Source: Andreprevotia chitinilytica DSM 18519 (GTDB lineage Bacteria > Pseudomonadota > Gammaproteobacteria > Burkholderiales > Chitinibacteraceae). Taken from it: a stretch of 64,000 bases of DNA. A model generated the notes under the pieces. It did not search any database and was not told the origin of the DNA. It saw only the letters and a program-made list of their open reading frames with translations. A program made the position numbers and the translations under genes. The stretch lies in the NCBI RefSeq assembly GCF_000711875.1, contig NZ_JONM01000012.1, positions 61,396 through 125,395 of the forward strand, in the 5' to 3' direction. Below, piece by piece: positions 18,901 to 25,944 of this stretch (position 1 is its first letter; every line of letters begins with the position of its first letter).

Positions 18901-19316
18901 ACTTTCCCATCAGGCGTTAGCACATAAAGATGGTTGCCGGAGACGCTGCTAAGGACGTAGATATTCCCAGACGCATCGAGACTCGGGGCAATGTTGACGC
19001 CATTTGCGTCGGGAGCCGACCAAGGCGACCAGCTCAGATCCTGCCCGTTGGTATCGATGGCGCATAGATGTTGGCCATCGGTGAAGTAGACAGTGCCATT
19101 TGCATCGACTACCGGCCCACCATGCGACTGATCTGTATAGGCACCTTGCGTGAACGTCAAATCCCAGCCAGGCAGGGGGGAGTCAAACGGTCCCGGAACC
19201 AATGCCATGCCGCTACGCTGCGCATCACCACCTTGCATGGGCCAGCTCCCATTCAGAGCCGCTTCCCTGTGCTCAGCGCCAATGATCTCAACTGCGGAAA
19301 CATCATTCCTGTTCAT
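12942..19316 (-). CDS. Giant beta-propeller / LamG / membrane-segment protein
   Basis: 2124 residues. Residues about 30-430 hold seven or eight PQQ/BamB-like blades (DANGTVYF, DASGNIYVLS, DDGTIYIT, GQDGTIYIT, GLDGTAYVGS). A FnIII-like part and several beta-rich repeats (about 440-1000) follow, then a LamG/concanavalin-like domain (about 1020-1200: VECWVRPTR, GGWHHVAAVR, DDIRVWSRAL). After an Ig-like segment comes a helical, amphipathic region (about 1590-1830), and the last 270 residues hold six or seven hydrophobic segments. No classical signal peptide. The ATG at 19316 has GGGGA 8 nt upstream. The domain order is not one I know; possibly a large secreted or self-inserting surface protein. 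Function unknown. Confidence 0.85.
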   Translation of the reverse strand: MNRNDVSAVEIIGAEHREAALNGSWPMQGGDAQRSGMALVPGPFDSPLPGWDLTFTQGAYTDQSHGGPVVDANGTVYFTDGQHLCAIDTNGQDLSWSPWSAPDANGVNIAPSLDASGNIYVLSSVSGNHLYVLTPDGKVAWQYGVDQDADFGSAFPPIIGDDGTIYITSNSISSNNSGPYFFGLTSSGASDGTLEQVFKVSSMMSSCGATLGSIGTDEVVYYFTANALLTAMRLSDCKLLWTFDFSTVSYTTTTSPNQTFPPYPSDSNPSPRWSATVGQDGTIYITFAALRVGSGILALTPGLSAAQQKWLYLVPDPEGVIQSSISPPALSAEGSLWFWYGSNNRAYFVDLDAKDGTVRGTPFSLANYRGAIFPQPVIGLDGTAYVGSADGSIHAIRPGGKQLWHQTNVGNTITRPLAIGRGGTLYALLDGGGKSEPSMQVWGLSSPVITALHYDGQQLTVAWRGQGLAATSQCQIQLFKDDQAFGAPQTGTNFSFSQTFPGGLAVGSVWQVQVTANGWSSAKCTVITAAPTLNTCVYDAPDLAVSWSMPTDAAARRLTLELMPTAGSYEPKHIDVGMSGSASIQVSLPRTVAYTAVLRAATGISFGPPSNEIAIAGRWLPAPTIVLTRIPSATNNGSFQTAGQIIGTDNPTDYVIQAYSTTGLQTGQPLPAGYAQWSRPAPKPVDAEGRFAMTLGGSPFYALSLLESGYLSAPPTPSVGQGAIATTGPFAGRFAQLAITQKPLTTGGILAGTVIDLDTLIPESNPQSSNPYGFWVVAYYFPTSGPGAGDGKWEPAKTWPTCQGYCQITADETGSFDGTWSLTLPSGTNPVIDASAYAVALVAGPAGVTPPNWGAQSSLPAPATNYPLPSNVWSIIAIAETQPMMPSVTVSLPPYSDGGIVAGSIAYSPTESSEVVVLAYSASSQNWQQANQTRCFPALGGSWATNVGAAAVDPHGNSYAVLVKPRDFHLPLPYATVPVAGGRILAVMPLSATARPASYALALNQRLPKMASPQFQYMDVPGLPLGCPTFSVECWVRPTRAGRLMSYGSQSGGAMSLDILAGGELDICLTSGGQKQVDLKSAPLDIFDGGWHHVAAVRSLIGVALYFDGQPVGAEQWTAAQNANRTLVASGSFQIGAPASVFNMGIQGIPLPLIGAVDDIRVWSRALELTDVLVGMNQRLDSTPPDLLGHWTFDGQTTEDSTGNGYNGAVNGTATYTTDAVCLVRPGEPYLVTQAMLMQDYEGATTGDQSPEAINAYRIVIKAHAGDTGIMQPKIQIAVVPPNLPDGYAPGARILLQSDDGFVSVGATEANPKELTADLSGEVSFSLPADSRYPICAVVKVRADFMGQDEWLVISPDRHLHDCLTKLQGHQLKEIVSKSVDGPSGLSAEGAEAVASAIRNVVATAREHDLESSHPIVRSTRDAQGPAEPPYERRYQNGAITRAAYMPRNNVIAADFIDESGGLTRIASAQAMADADWMVSWPVGGQPVFSTDLDLIKAERNRFTSVEYAPDALTTLFRLRPENEPVSLDEYVTALRAAAMDQTAWQWFSERCSNAVKIIVNTTEKVVTGAKEIASHVWITFVDDLNHTFTYLVATVEQAARAVKAFLDKVGAKVREVLDFFKGVFGWEDILSTQAVFQKSLENVIPQMVDKLQKLRPGIGDWFTSSQAKLDAWFAQLNAKLETAAETLAGRSLQGERTNAAAAGPLDIRASYFANLTAGRITSPDVTTNCPKSIEDELNAQLAALRSLFGGMNGPLQSFASAAKTSGLAGVAADPQSLFSGAIGTFIEIVRSLLGALQALLDAGIKLAANVVDQVIEKLIIVLKDLDAMLEARIDIPLVTNLYERKITKGKGTLTFYSLVALLGAAPCTIIYKLTHRGQAPVMAQGREQFAASLVEREPTDASDSQAQQKMEVAVLSYCGGFALAAVTGIQGAMATLNDAVDMAVPGVPVRFLPVWSTLSIDVLSVLLCCPVEVNNDGFDAILGWVLTAQWWLYIGQVVLDAALPDAAVPWIDLAASVGGLGVGLFISIYEPIITPAASLTTCFVLDGISAAIGNFFSVLMGFLQPVKFSVKNDPEGNSKGIGMAVVLALDGIGYQGWALVTAVRTVAAIARGTVLYIRHGSGS

Positions 19317-19543
19317 CTCATTTCCCCAAGGTATAGCCGAATAGGCGGGCTGGACTGTGCCCGCAGCGAACATGTCTGCACACGCGCTAGCCAAGATCCT
19401 ATGCTGCACATGACAACGCCATGTGAACCGGATATCAACAACTGTTCACATCGCCCACGCCCGTTCAAAGAGCCGATTCCATCCGAATCAAACCTCGCAC
19501 CTGAGCCACAGGCATCACCAAGCCACACCACACGGAGCCCCCG

Positions 19544-22180
19544 ATGCCGCGCATGTTTCGCCGCTGGACACCGGAATTCGCAGATACCGAAACCGAGCGC
19601 GTCTATCGCGATGCCAGCCTGCCGGACCTCACCCGCACCGCCCGCATTGCCTTGTGGCTCGGCAGCACTGCGGGGCAGGTGTTTGTCATCAACGATTTCC
19701 GGCTACTTGGGTTTGGCGCGCTGCTGGTTGCGTTGGTAGGCGTCCGCCTATTGGTCGCGGCTTATGGTTTTGCGCTGCTCTTCGCCACACGGGGCGGCCG
19801 GCAGCTGCCCACGCTGACCGGGCATATGTTTGTCTGGACGATCGGTCTATGGATCATCAACAACCTTGCAGCGGCATCGCGGCCGGCGGGGTTTATGGCG
19901 TCCGGGGTGGTGCTGTTGACGCTGGTGTTTGCCGGCTTCCTGTTCATTCCGATGCGCTATGGGCAGCGCGTGTTTTGCGGCGCGGTAGGGATGGCTAGCA
20001 ATGTGCTGATTCTGTTGGCGCTCGGGCGGCTGGCGGCGGCAGATGTTCTGCCGCTGGTGCTGGTGTTTACCGTGGCGTTGTTGGTCGGCTGTGCCACAGC
20101 TTTCCTGCTGGAACGGCAGCGACGGGTGGAATTCAGTTGCCTGCAGGCAGTGGCCGCCGCGAATCAGCGTCTTGCGGCGGAGATCAGCGAACGCGAGCGG
20201 TTGGCGGCCGTGCTGGAGGAGAGCGAGCGGAATCTGGCGCGGCTGTTCGAGATTGCGCCGATTCCCTTGTCGCTGTCGGATTCGGCCAGCGGGCGCATCG
20301 TGCGAGTGAATCCGGCTTGGCGCGATCTGTTGCGCGTGCCGACGGCGGAGCTGGACCAGCTCAATGCGACCGATTTCTACGCTGATCCCGCCGAGCGGGA
20401 GCGCTTGCTGGCGCTCTTGCAACGCGACGGGCTTGTCGACGGCATGGAGCTGCGCTGTTGCGTTCACGATGGAGCGGATTTGTGGCTAGCCGTGTCCGCG
20501 CGCTCGATTACCTGGCATGGCCGCCCTAGCCTCTTGGCGTGCTCGTATGACCTTTCCGCTCGCAAGGAAGAAGAGCGTGCCCTGCGGCTTGCCAAGCAGG
20601 TGGCGGAAGGGGCGAATGAGGCCAAGTCGCGCTTTCTGGCGGTCATCAGCCATGAATTGCGGACGCCGATGAATGGGGTGTTGGGGCTGCTGCAATTGCT
20701 GGAGACAAGTCAGCTGGACGCGACCCAGCGCGGACATATCGAAACGGCGCAGACGTCGGCAGAAACGTTGATTGCCTTGCTCGACCAGATCCTCGATTAC
20801 GTCCAGCTGGAAGGCGAGGCCGCGCCACACGAACCAGTCGTGTTCGAGTTGCATTCGCTGCTGGCCAGCACCGTGGATTTGTTGCGCCCTCGGGCTGAGG
20901 CGAAAGGGTTGACCTTGGCGCTCGACGTCGCAGGCCCCTGCCCGCTCGCCTTGCGCGGCGACGCCAATCGCCTGCGCCAGGTGCTCTACAACCTGATCAG
21001 CAACGCCACCAAGTTCACTGATTCCGGTGCCGTGACGGTGTCCGTTGCCGCGCTGCCATTGCAGGACGAGCGGGTCGAGGTGCAGATCGCCGTCCGCGAT
21101 ACCGGCATCGGCATCGCACCGGGGATGCAGGAGCGGATTTTCGAGGAGTTTATCCAAGCCGATGCCAGCATCGCCCGCCGCTTTGGCGGCACCGGTTTGG
21201 GGCTCGCGATCTGTCGCAAGATCGTGCGCAGAATGGGGGGTGAAATTGGCGTGGAAAGTGCGCCGAGCCGGGGCAGCACATTTCGTTGCCGGATTTCATT
21301 CGAGCGCGGCGTAGAGGCACAGGCACATGCCATGCAGCCGGTTGCAGCGTGGCGCTCGCTCAAGGTGCTGGTTGTCGAAGACGAGCCAATCAACCGGGTG
21401 GTGATTGCCGGATTGTTGAGCCAGCTGGGGCATGAGGCGATCGTTGTTGAGGGGGCCGTACAGGCAATCAATCAGGCAGCGAATACGGCTTTCGATGCGG
21501 TATTGATGGATTTGCACTTGCCTGGGATGGACGGGATCGAAGCGGTGCGGGGCATCCGGGCGTTGGGCCACCCTCAACGCGCCGCAGTGCCGATCGTTGC
21601 GCTCACAGCGGATGTCACGCTGGAGAGTCAGCGCCGTTGTGAGGCCGCGGGGATTCGTGTGGTGGTGGCGAAACCGATCCTGCGTTCTGCACTGGCTGCA
21701 GCACTCGGCTCAGTGGGCGGGTCTGGCATGGACGTGGTTGCTAGCGAGCCAGCGGCCACCGATCTGTCGCTCAACGGCATCGACGCAAAAGAAGGCAGCG
21801 ATTTGCTCGACCATGCTTATCTAGCCCAACAGGCAGAGGCACTCGGTGCAATGAGGTTGCTACCGCTGATTCGCTTGTTCCATCAAACCTCCCGCCAGAC
21901 GCTGGCCGAGCTTTCCGCAGCGGCTTTGGCTGATGATCGCCGCACAGTGAGTGAACTCGCGCACCGGCTACGCACCGCATGCGGCGCGCTGGGCTTGGCG
22001 CGGTTGCATGGCCTGGCAACGGTGATCGAAAAAGCGGCGGGCTCGAAGACGACCGATCTCGTCACGGCTGTTGCAGAACTTGGTTCGATTCGCACGGCGT
22101 CGTTGCGGGCATTGATTGCAGCTGTGCGGGTGGCGATGGTGCAGCGTGAGCGCTTTGAGCAAACGTCAGCCGTAACGTAG
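19544..22180 (+). CDS. Membrane hybrid sensor histidine kinase
   Basis: 878 residues. Six or so hydrophobic segments (about 25-185) form an integral membrane sensor; PAS domain (about 230-345); HisKA with phospho-acceptor H in FLAVISHELRTPMN (about 365); HATPase with NLISNATKF, DTGIGIAP and GGTGLGLAI (N, G1, G2 boxes); receiver domain (about 605-725) with Asp in VLMDLHLPGMDG; and a C-terminal Hpt domain with His in ELAHRLRTACGALG. A phosphorelay H-D-H is therefore complete within one protein, normally passing phosphate to a separate regulator. The TorR-like regulator gene lies tail-to-tail just downstream and is the obvious candidate partner (inference). GGAG precedes the ATG. Confidence 0.9.
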   Translation: MPRMFRRWTPEFADTETERVYRDASLPDLTRTARIALWLGSTAGQVFVINDFRLLGFGALLVALVGVRLLVAAYGFALLFATRGGRQLPTLTGHMFVWTIGLWIINNLAAASRPAGFMASGVVLLTLVFAGFLFIPMRYGQRVFCGAVGMASNVLILLALGRLAAADVLPLVLVFTVALLVGCATAFLLERQRRVEFSCLQAVAAANQRLAAEISERERLAAVLEESERNLARLFEIAPIPLSLSDSASGRIVRVNPAWRDLLRVPTAELDQLNATDFYADPAERERLLALLQRDGLVDGMELRCCVHDGADLWLAVSARSITWHGRPSLLACSYDLSARKEEERALRLAKQVAEGANEAKSRFLAVISHELRTPMNGVLGLLQLLETSQLDATQRGHIETAQTSAETLIALLDQILDYVQLEGEAAPHEPVVFELHSLLASTVDLLRPRAEAKGLTLALDVAGPCPLALRGDANRLRQVLYNLISNATKFTDSGAVTVSVAALPLQDERVEVQIAVRDTGIGIAPGMQERIFEEFIQADASIARRFGGTGLGLAICRKIVRRMGGEIGVESAPSRGSTFRCRISFERGVEAQAHAMQPVAAWRSLKVLVVEDEPINRVVIAGLLSQLGHEAIVVEGAVQAINQAANTAFDAVLMDLHLPGMDGIEAVRGIRALGHPQRAAVPIVALTADVTLESQRRCEAAGIRVVVAKPILRSALAAALGSVGGSGMDVVASEPAATDLSLNGIDAKEGSDLLDHAYLAQQAEALGAMRLLPLIRLFHQTSRQTLAELSAAALADDRRTVSELAHRLRTACGALGLARLHGLATVIEKAAGSKTTDLVTAVAELGSIRTASLRALIAAVRVAMVQRERFEQTSAVT

Positions 22181-22184
22181 CAAG

Positions 22185-22257
22185 GTAACCCGGACGGCGC
22201 GGACGGCCGGGGAGCGACATGTGAAAGAACCTCGGCTGGCAAAGCCGTCCGGGCTAC
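22185..22257. repeat. REP-type palindrome, family A, copy 4 (degenerate)
   Basis: GTAACCCGGACGGC at the left and GCCGTCCGGGCTAC at the right, with several mismatches in the inner arms. It starts 5 bp after the stop of the hybrid kinase gene. Confidence 0.75.
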
Positions 22258-22270
22258 GTACGGAAACCTT

Positions 22271-22341
22271 GTAGGAGCGAGATTGCTCGCGATTGCACCG
22301 ATTGAATTTACCGTAGCCATCGCGAGCAAGCTCGCTCCTAC
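22271..22341. repeat. GTAGGAGCGAG-type palindrome
   Basis: GTAGGAGCGAGATTGCTCGC at the left and GCGAGCAAGCTCGCTCCTAC at the right are inverted, each arm itself palindromic (GCGAG/CTCGC). The core closely resembles the GGAGCGAGCTTGCTCGCGA REP sequence known from Pseudomonas. It is sandwiched between two family A copies. Confidence 0.85.
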
Positions 22342-22396
22342 AAAAACGCATTGGCTCATCGATGGTCTTTCAGGCCGTTGCAGGCTGAATTAATCC

Positions 22397-22468
22397 GTAG
22401 CCCGGACGGCTTGCCCGGCCGGGAGGCAACGCGTGAAAGAACCCCGGCCGGCAAGCCGTTCGGGCTAC
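22397..22468. repeat. REP-type palindrome, family A, copy 5
   Basis: GTAGCCCGGACGGCTTGCCC paired with GGCAAGCCGTTCGGGCTAC; the right end is 6 bp from the stop codon of the TorR-like gene. Confidence 0.85.
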
Positions 22469-22474
22469 GTTCCC

Positions 22475-23218
22475 CTAACGACTCCCCTCAACTTCGACCC
22501 CCAAGCGATAACCAATCCCGCCTACCGTCACGACCAGCTCGCTCTTGTCGCCGCCATCAGCCAGCTTGCGGCGAAGTCGGCCAATGAGCGTATCGACGGT
22601 TCGCTCCCCAGCCTCTTCCTCACGATGGCTCACTGCTTCAACAAGATATGAGCGCGCAACCGGCATGCCGCGTGCCTGAACGAGCACGGCAAGCAAGTCG
22701 AACTCGCCCCGCGTGAGCCGCACCTGTATCCCTGCCTCGGTAACCAGTTCGCGCCGCATCAGATCGATCACATGGTTACCGAAACGCAGAACCGTATTGC
22801 GGCGTTCGGTATCGCGGTCGAGTTGCCGCCGCCGCAGCAGCGCCCGCGTGCGCGCCAGTAATTCCCGCAGGTTGACGGGCTTGGTCACGTAGTCGTCGCC
22901 GGCCAATTCCAGGCCGAGAATCCGGTCGAGTTCGCCATCACGGCTGGTGACAAAAACAATGCCTGCCGCGCTGGTGTTGCGGATGTCCTGGGCGAGCGTC
23001 ACACCGTTCTCGTCCGGCAGTTGCACATCGATGAAGATGACATCGGCGGGCTGACGCCGGAGCGCCTTGCGGCATGCTTCGGCGGTGCCCGCTTCGGTGA
23101 CCTCGAACCCTTCTTGCGAGAAATACTGCGCTAGCGCGGCTCGCATGACGGGTTCGTCTTCGACGACCAACAAGCGGGGGCGGTGCGGGATTGGGGAGGA
23201 TGCTCGCGGCGGTGTCAT
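22475..23218 (-). CDS. TorR-like OmpR-family response regulator
   Basis: 247 residues. Receiver domain (about 14-130) with acidic pocket VVEDEP, phospho-Asp in IDVQLPDENG and a switch Thr/Lys region ending in GDDYVTKPVNLREL, then a winged-helix DNA-binding domain (about 145-240: LTRGEFDLL, TVDTLIGRLRRKL, GIGYRL). The 'LPDENG' and 'GLELAGDDYVTKP' wording is close to E. coli TorR. Cytosolic transcription regulator. Convergent with the hybrid kinase gene, whose Hpt domain is its likely phosphodonor. True orthology to TorR (TMAO response) is not implied; no torCAD genes are in the window. Confidence 0.88.
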   Translation of the reverse strand: MTPPRASSPIPHRPRLLVVEDEPVMRAALAQYFSQEGFEVTEAGTAEACRKALRRQPADVIFIDVQLPDENGVTLAQDIRNTSAAGIVFVTSRDGELDRILGLELAGDDYVTKPVNLRELLARTRALLRRRQLDRDTERRNTVLRFGNHVIDLMRRELVTEAGIQVRLTRGEFDLLAVLVQARGMPVARSYLVEAVSHREEEAGERTVDTLIGRLRRKLADGGDKSELVVTVGGIGYRLGVEVEGSR

Positions 23219-23325
23219 TCGATGCGGTCAGCTGGGCGCGGTATGCACACGTCATTGGTGCATTGCGCAAAATAGCACACGATGTCTGCTTGTCACTGAT
23301 TGGGATAATGGGCAGGCATCGGGGC

Positions 23326-23356
23326 AAAAAAATAGCTGGCTCGCGCCAGCTATTTC
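23326..23356 (-). terminator. Rho-independent terminator after protease gene
   Basis: On the minus strand, AATAGCTGGC...GCCAGCTATT with a 4-nt loop is followed by a seven-T run; it lies 29 bp past the stop of the aspartic protease gene. Confidence 0.9.
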
Positions 23357-23384
23357 TCATGTCTGACAACCCGGTCGGGCTGCC

Positions 23385-23912
23385 CTATTGCCCCGCACGC
23401 AATGCCAGATGCATTTCATCCTGCTTGAGCTGCACATCGAAGCGCGAAATCACGTTCATGCCCATCAGGACTTCGTCGCCCAGATTGGGGACGACGATGG
23501 CGCGCACCTGTGTCAGCGTGTAGCCGCCGAACTGCAGTTGTGGGATGCGCGTCTCGAACCCTTCGACCGGGCCGTTGGCGGTGATCGAGGTGACTTTTTC
23601 GCCGACCGGCAACGACAGGGCCGAGGCGAGCGAAACATCGATGGTGACGGTGGTGGCACCGGTATCCATCAGGAAGACCACGTCCCGGTCGCCGGCCGGC
23701 CCACCAATGCGGCCCTTGATACGGAAATGCCCATCATGCGCGCGTTGCAGTACCAGCGCCCGCTGCCCGTCTTGAGCGGTCAGGGTTGCGGCCGGCACGC
23801 GCTGGCGTTCCATCACCAGTCGCGCACCCAGAAAGACGATGCCGATCACGCACAGCCACAACACGATCACGAGCGGGGTGGAGCGGATCAGCCCGCCTGC
23901 AGCACGGGTCAT
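23385..23912 (-). CDS. Membrane-anchored retropepsin-like aspartic protease
   Basis: 175 residues. One N-terminal transmembrane helix (about 13-32), then a clan AA aspartic protease domain with the active-site motif FLMDTGATTVTI (catalytic Asp, about residue 82) and a C-terminal hydrophobic-hydrophobic-Gly motif EVLMGMNVISRF, the TIGR02281-type layout. The single Asp site implies a homodimer, as in retropepsins; the active domain probably faces the periplasm. Its ATG overlaps the stop of the ABC-F gene (ATGA), so the two are translationally coupled. Substrate unknown. Confidence 0.88.
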   Translation of the reverse strand: MTRAAGGLIRSTPLVIVLWLCVIGIVFLGARLVMERQRVPAATLTAQDGQRALVLQRAHDGHFRIKGRIGGPAGDRDVVFLMDTGATTVTIDVSLASALSLPVGEKVTSITANGPVEGFETRIPQLQFGGYTLTQVRAIVVPNLGDEVLMGMNVISRFDVQLKQDEMHLALRAGQ

Positions 23913-25804
23913 ACGGTCAGCGTTTCCAGCTGCTCACAGAGCTCCAGCCATTCACCTTCCAACGCTTCGATCTCGGCTTTGAGCACCGCTTCTCGCGCCA
24001 GAATGGTCTGCAATTCCGTTTTGCGCTCAATCTCGTAGAGCGCAGCGTCTTGCAGTTGGGCGGTCAGCTCGGCGTGTTCGGCCTGTTTGGGTGGCAAGGT
24101 TTTTTCGACTTTGGCGAGCTGCTTTTCCAGCGGTTTGCGCGCAACGGCCAGCTTTTGGCGGGCTTCGGCTTCTTCGCGTTTTTGCGCCTTGCGGTCGCCC
24201 TGTGCATCGGATGAACGCAATACAGTTGCTTCGCTGGAGCGTTTTTCCTGGCTGTAGCGGCTGTAGTCGTCCAGATCGCCATCGAATGGCCGCACGCGAC
24301 CGGCTTCGATCAGCCAGAAGTCGTCCACCGTAGCACGCAGCAAGTGTCGATCATGGGAAACCAGAATGATCGCGCCATCAAAATCGGTCAGCGCCCGCGT
24401 CAGCGCCTGGCGCATTTCGATGTCCAGATGGTTGGTCGGCTCATCGAGCAGCAGCAGGTTCGGCCGTTGCCAGATCAGCAGCGCCAATGCCAAGCGGGCC
24501 TTTTCACCACCGGAGAACGGCCGCACCGGGCTGGTGGCCATTTCACCGTGGAAGTCGAACCCGCCGAGGTAATTGCGATGCTCTTGCTCGCGCGTTTGCG
24601 GGTCGAGTTTTTGCAGATGCCACAGCGGCGATTCATCCAGCCGCAAATGCTCCAGCTGGTGCTGGGCGAAGTAGCCGATCTTCAGCCCTTTGCCTTCGAC
24701 GCGGGAGCCGGAGATCAGATGCAGATCAGCGCATAGCGTCTTGATCAGCGTGGATTTACCCGCGCCATTCACGCCCAACAGACCGATGCGGGCCTGCTTT
24801 TCCAGGCTCAGGTTCAGGTCTTGCAGCAGCGGTTTGTCGACGCTGTAGCCGGTGCTGGCGTTTTCCAGTCGCAGCAAGGGGCTGGGGCTGGATTCGGGCT
24901 CGCGGAAGCTGAAGGTAAAGGGCGAATCGACGTGGGCGGCGGAGATGACTTCCATCCGCTCCAGCGCCTTCACGCGGCTTTGCGCCTGCTTGGCCTTGCT
25001 GGCCTTGGCCTTGAAGCGGGTGATGAAGGATTCGAGGTGGGCAATTTCGCGCTGTTGCTTGTCGAACGCCTGCTGCTGTTGCGACAGCTTTTCGGCACGC
25101 TGGGATTCGAAATCGCCATAGTTGCCGGTGTAAATCTCCAGCTTGCCTTGGTCGACATGCAGGATGCTGCCGATGACGGCGTCGAGGAAGTCCCGATCAT
25201 GCGAGATGATCAGCAACATGCCTTGGTAGCTCTTGAGCCAGGTTTCCAGCCAGACGACCGTTTCCAGATCCAGGTGGTTGGTCGGTTCATCGAGCAGCAG
25301 CAGGTCGGAACGGCACATCAGCGCTTGGGCGAGGTTGAGCCGCATGCGCCAGCCGCCGGAAAAGCTCGATACCGGCTGCGTCATTTCTTCGGTGGAAAAG
25401 CCCAGGCCGGACAACAATTTGGCAGCGCGGGCGGGGGCGGAATAGCCGTCGATGGCTTCGAGCTTGGCGAGCAACTCGCCATGCTGCAGGCCGTCGTCGG
25501 CGACGGCGGCCAGCTCGGCGGTGACGGTGCGCAATTCGGCATCGCCATCGAGTACGTAATCCAGCGCGGAGACCGATAACGCCGGGGTTTCCTGCGCCAC
25601 GTGGCCGATGACGATGCGTGGTGGCAGTTCGAGATCGCCGGCATCGGCATGCAGCTCGCCGCGCAAGAGTGAAAAGAAGGAGGATTTGCCGGCACCGTTG
25701 GCACCGACGACGCCAACTTTCTGGCCGGAATGCAGTGTGAGATCAGCGCGATCCAGCAGAACCTTGAGACCGCGCCGTAATGTGAGGGATTTGAGTCTGA
25801 TCAT
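23909..25804 (-). CDS. ABC-F family ATPase, YheS-like
   Basis: 631 residues. Two ABC domains: the first with Walker A GANGAGKSS and signature SSFSGGWRMRLNLAQAL, the second with GVNGAGKST and PFSGGEKARLALALL; both have Walker B LLLLDEPTNHLD. A linker (about 240-300) with FITRFKAKASKAKQAQSR is typical of ABC-F proteins, and a charged coiled-coil tail (about 540-631) follows. No membrane segments. Family knowledge: ABC-F proteins bind the ribosomal E site and relieve stalled translation or give antibiotic protection. The length and C-terminal tail suit the YheS subgroup. First gene of a two-gene unit with the aspartic protease. Confidence 0.92.
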   Translation of the reverse strand: MIRLKSLTLRRGLKVLLDRADLTLHSGQKVGVVGANGAGKSSFFSLLRGELHADAGDLELPPRIVIGHVAQETPALSVSALDYVLDGDAELRTVTAELAAVADDGLQHGELLAKLEAIDGYSAPARAAKLLSGLGFSTEEMTQPVSSFSGGWRMRLNLAQALMCRSDLLLLDEPTNHLDLETVVWLETWLKSYQGMLLIISHDRDFLDAVIGSILHVDQGKLEIYTGNYGDFESQRAEKLSQQQQAFDKQQREIAHLESFITRFKAKASKAKQAQSRVKALERMEVISAAHVDSPFTFSFREPESSPSPLLRLENASTGYSVDKPLLQDLNLSLEKQARIGLLGVNGAGKSTLIKTLCADLHLISGSRVEGKGLKIGYFAQHQLEHLRLDESPLWHLQKLDPQTREQEHRNYLGGFDFHGEMATSPVRPFSGGEKARLALALLIWQRPNLLLLDEPTNHLDIEMRQALTRALTDFDGAIILVSHDRHLLRATVDDFWLIEAGRVRPFDGDLDDYSRYSQEKRSSEATVLRSSDAQGDRKAQKREEAEARQKLAVARKPLEKQLAKVEKTLPPKQAEHAELTAQLQDAALYEIERKTELQTILAREAVLKAEIEALEGEWLELCEQLETLTV

Positions 25805-25852
25805 CCGGGCATTTTAACAGGGCAGGCCGGGAATCCGATCAGCTTGATCATC

Positions 25853-25928
25853 GTAGCCCGGACGGCTTTGCCGGCCGGGATGTTTGGAACGGGCAAGCAA
25901 CCCCGGCCGGCAAAGCCGTCCGGGCTAC
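25853..25928. repeat. REP-type palindrome, family A, copy 6
   Basis: GTAGCCCGGACGGCTTTGCC paired with GGCAAAGCCGTCCGGGCTAC, about 30-bp arms. It lies between the start of the ABC-F gene and the stop of the DUF1631 gene. Confidence 0.9.
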
Positions 25929-25944
25929 ATTGGCATAAGGGTGG

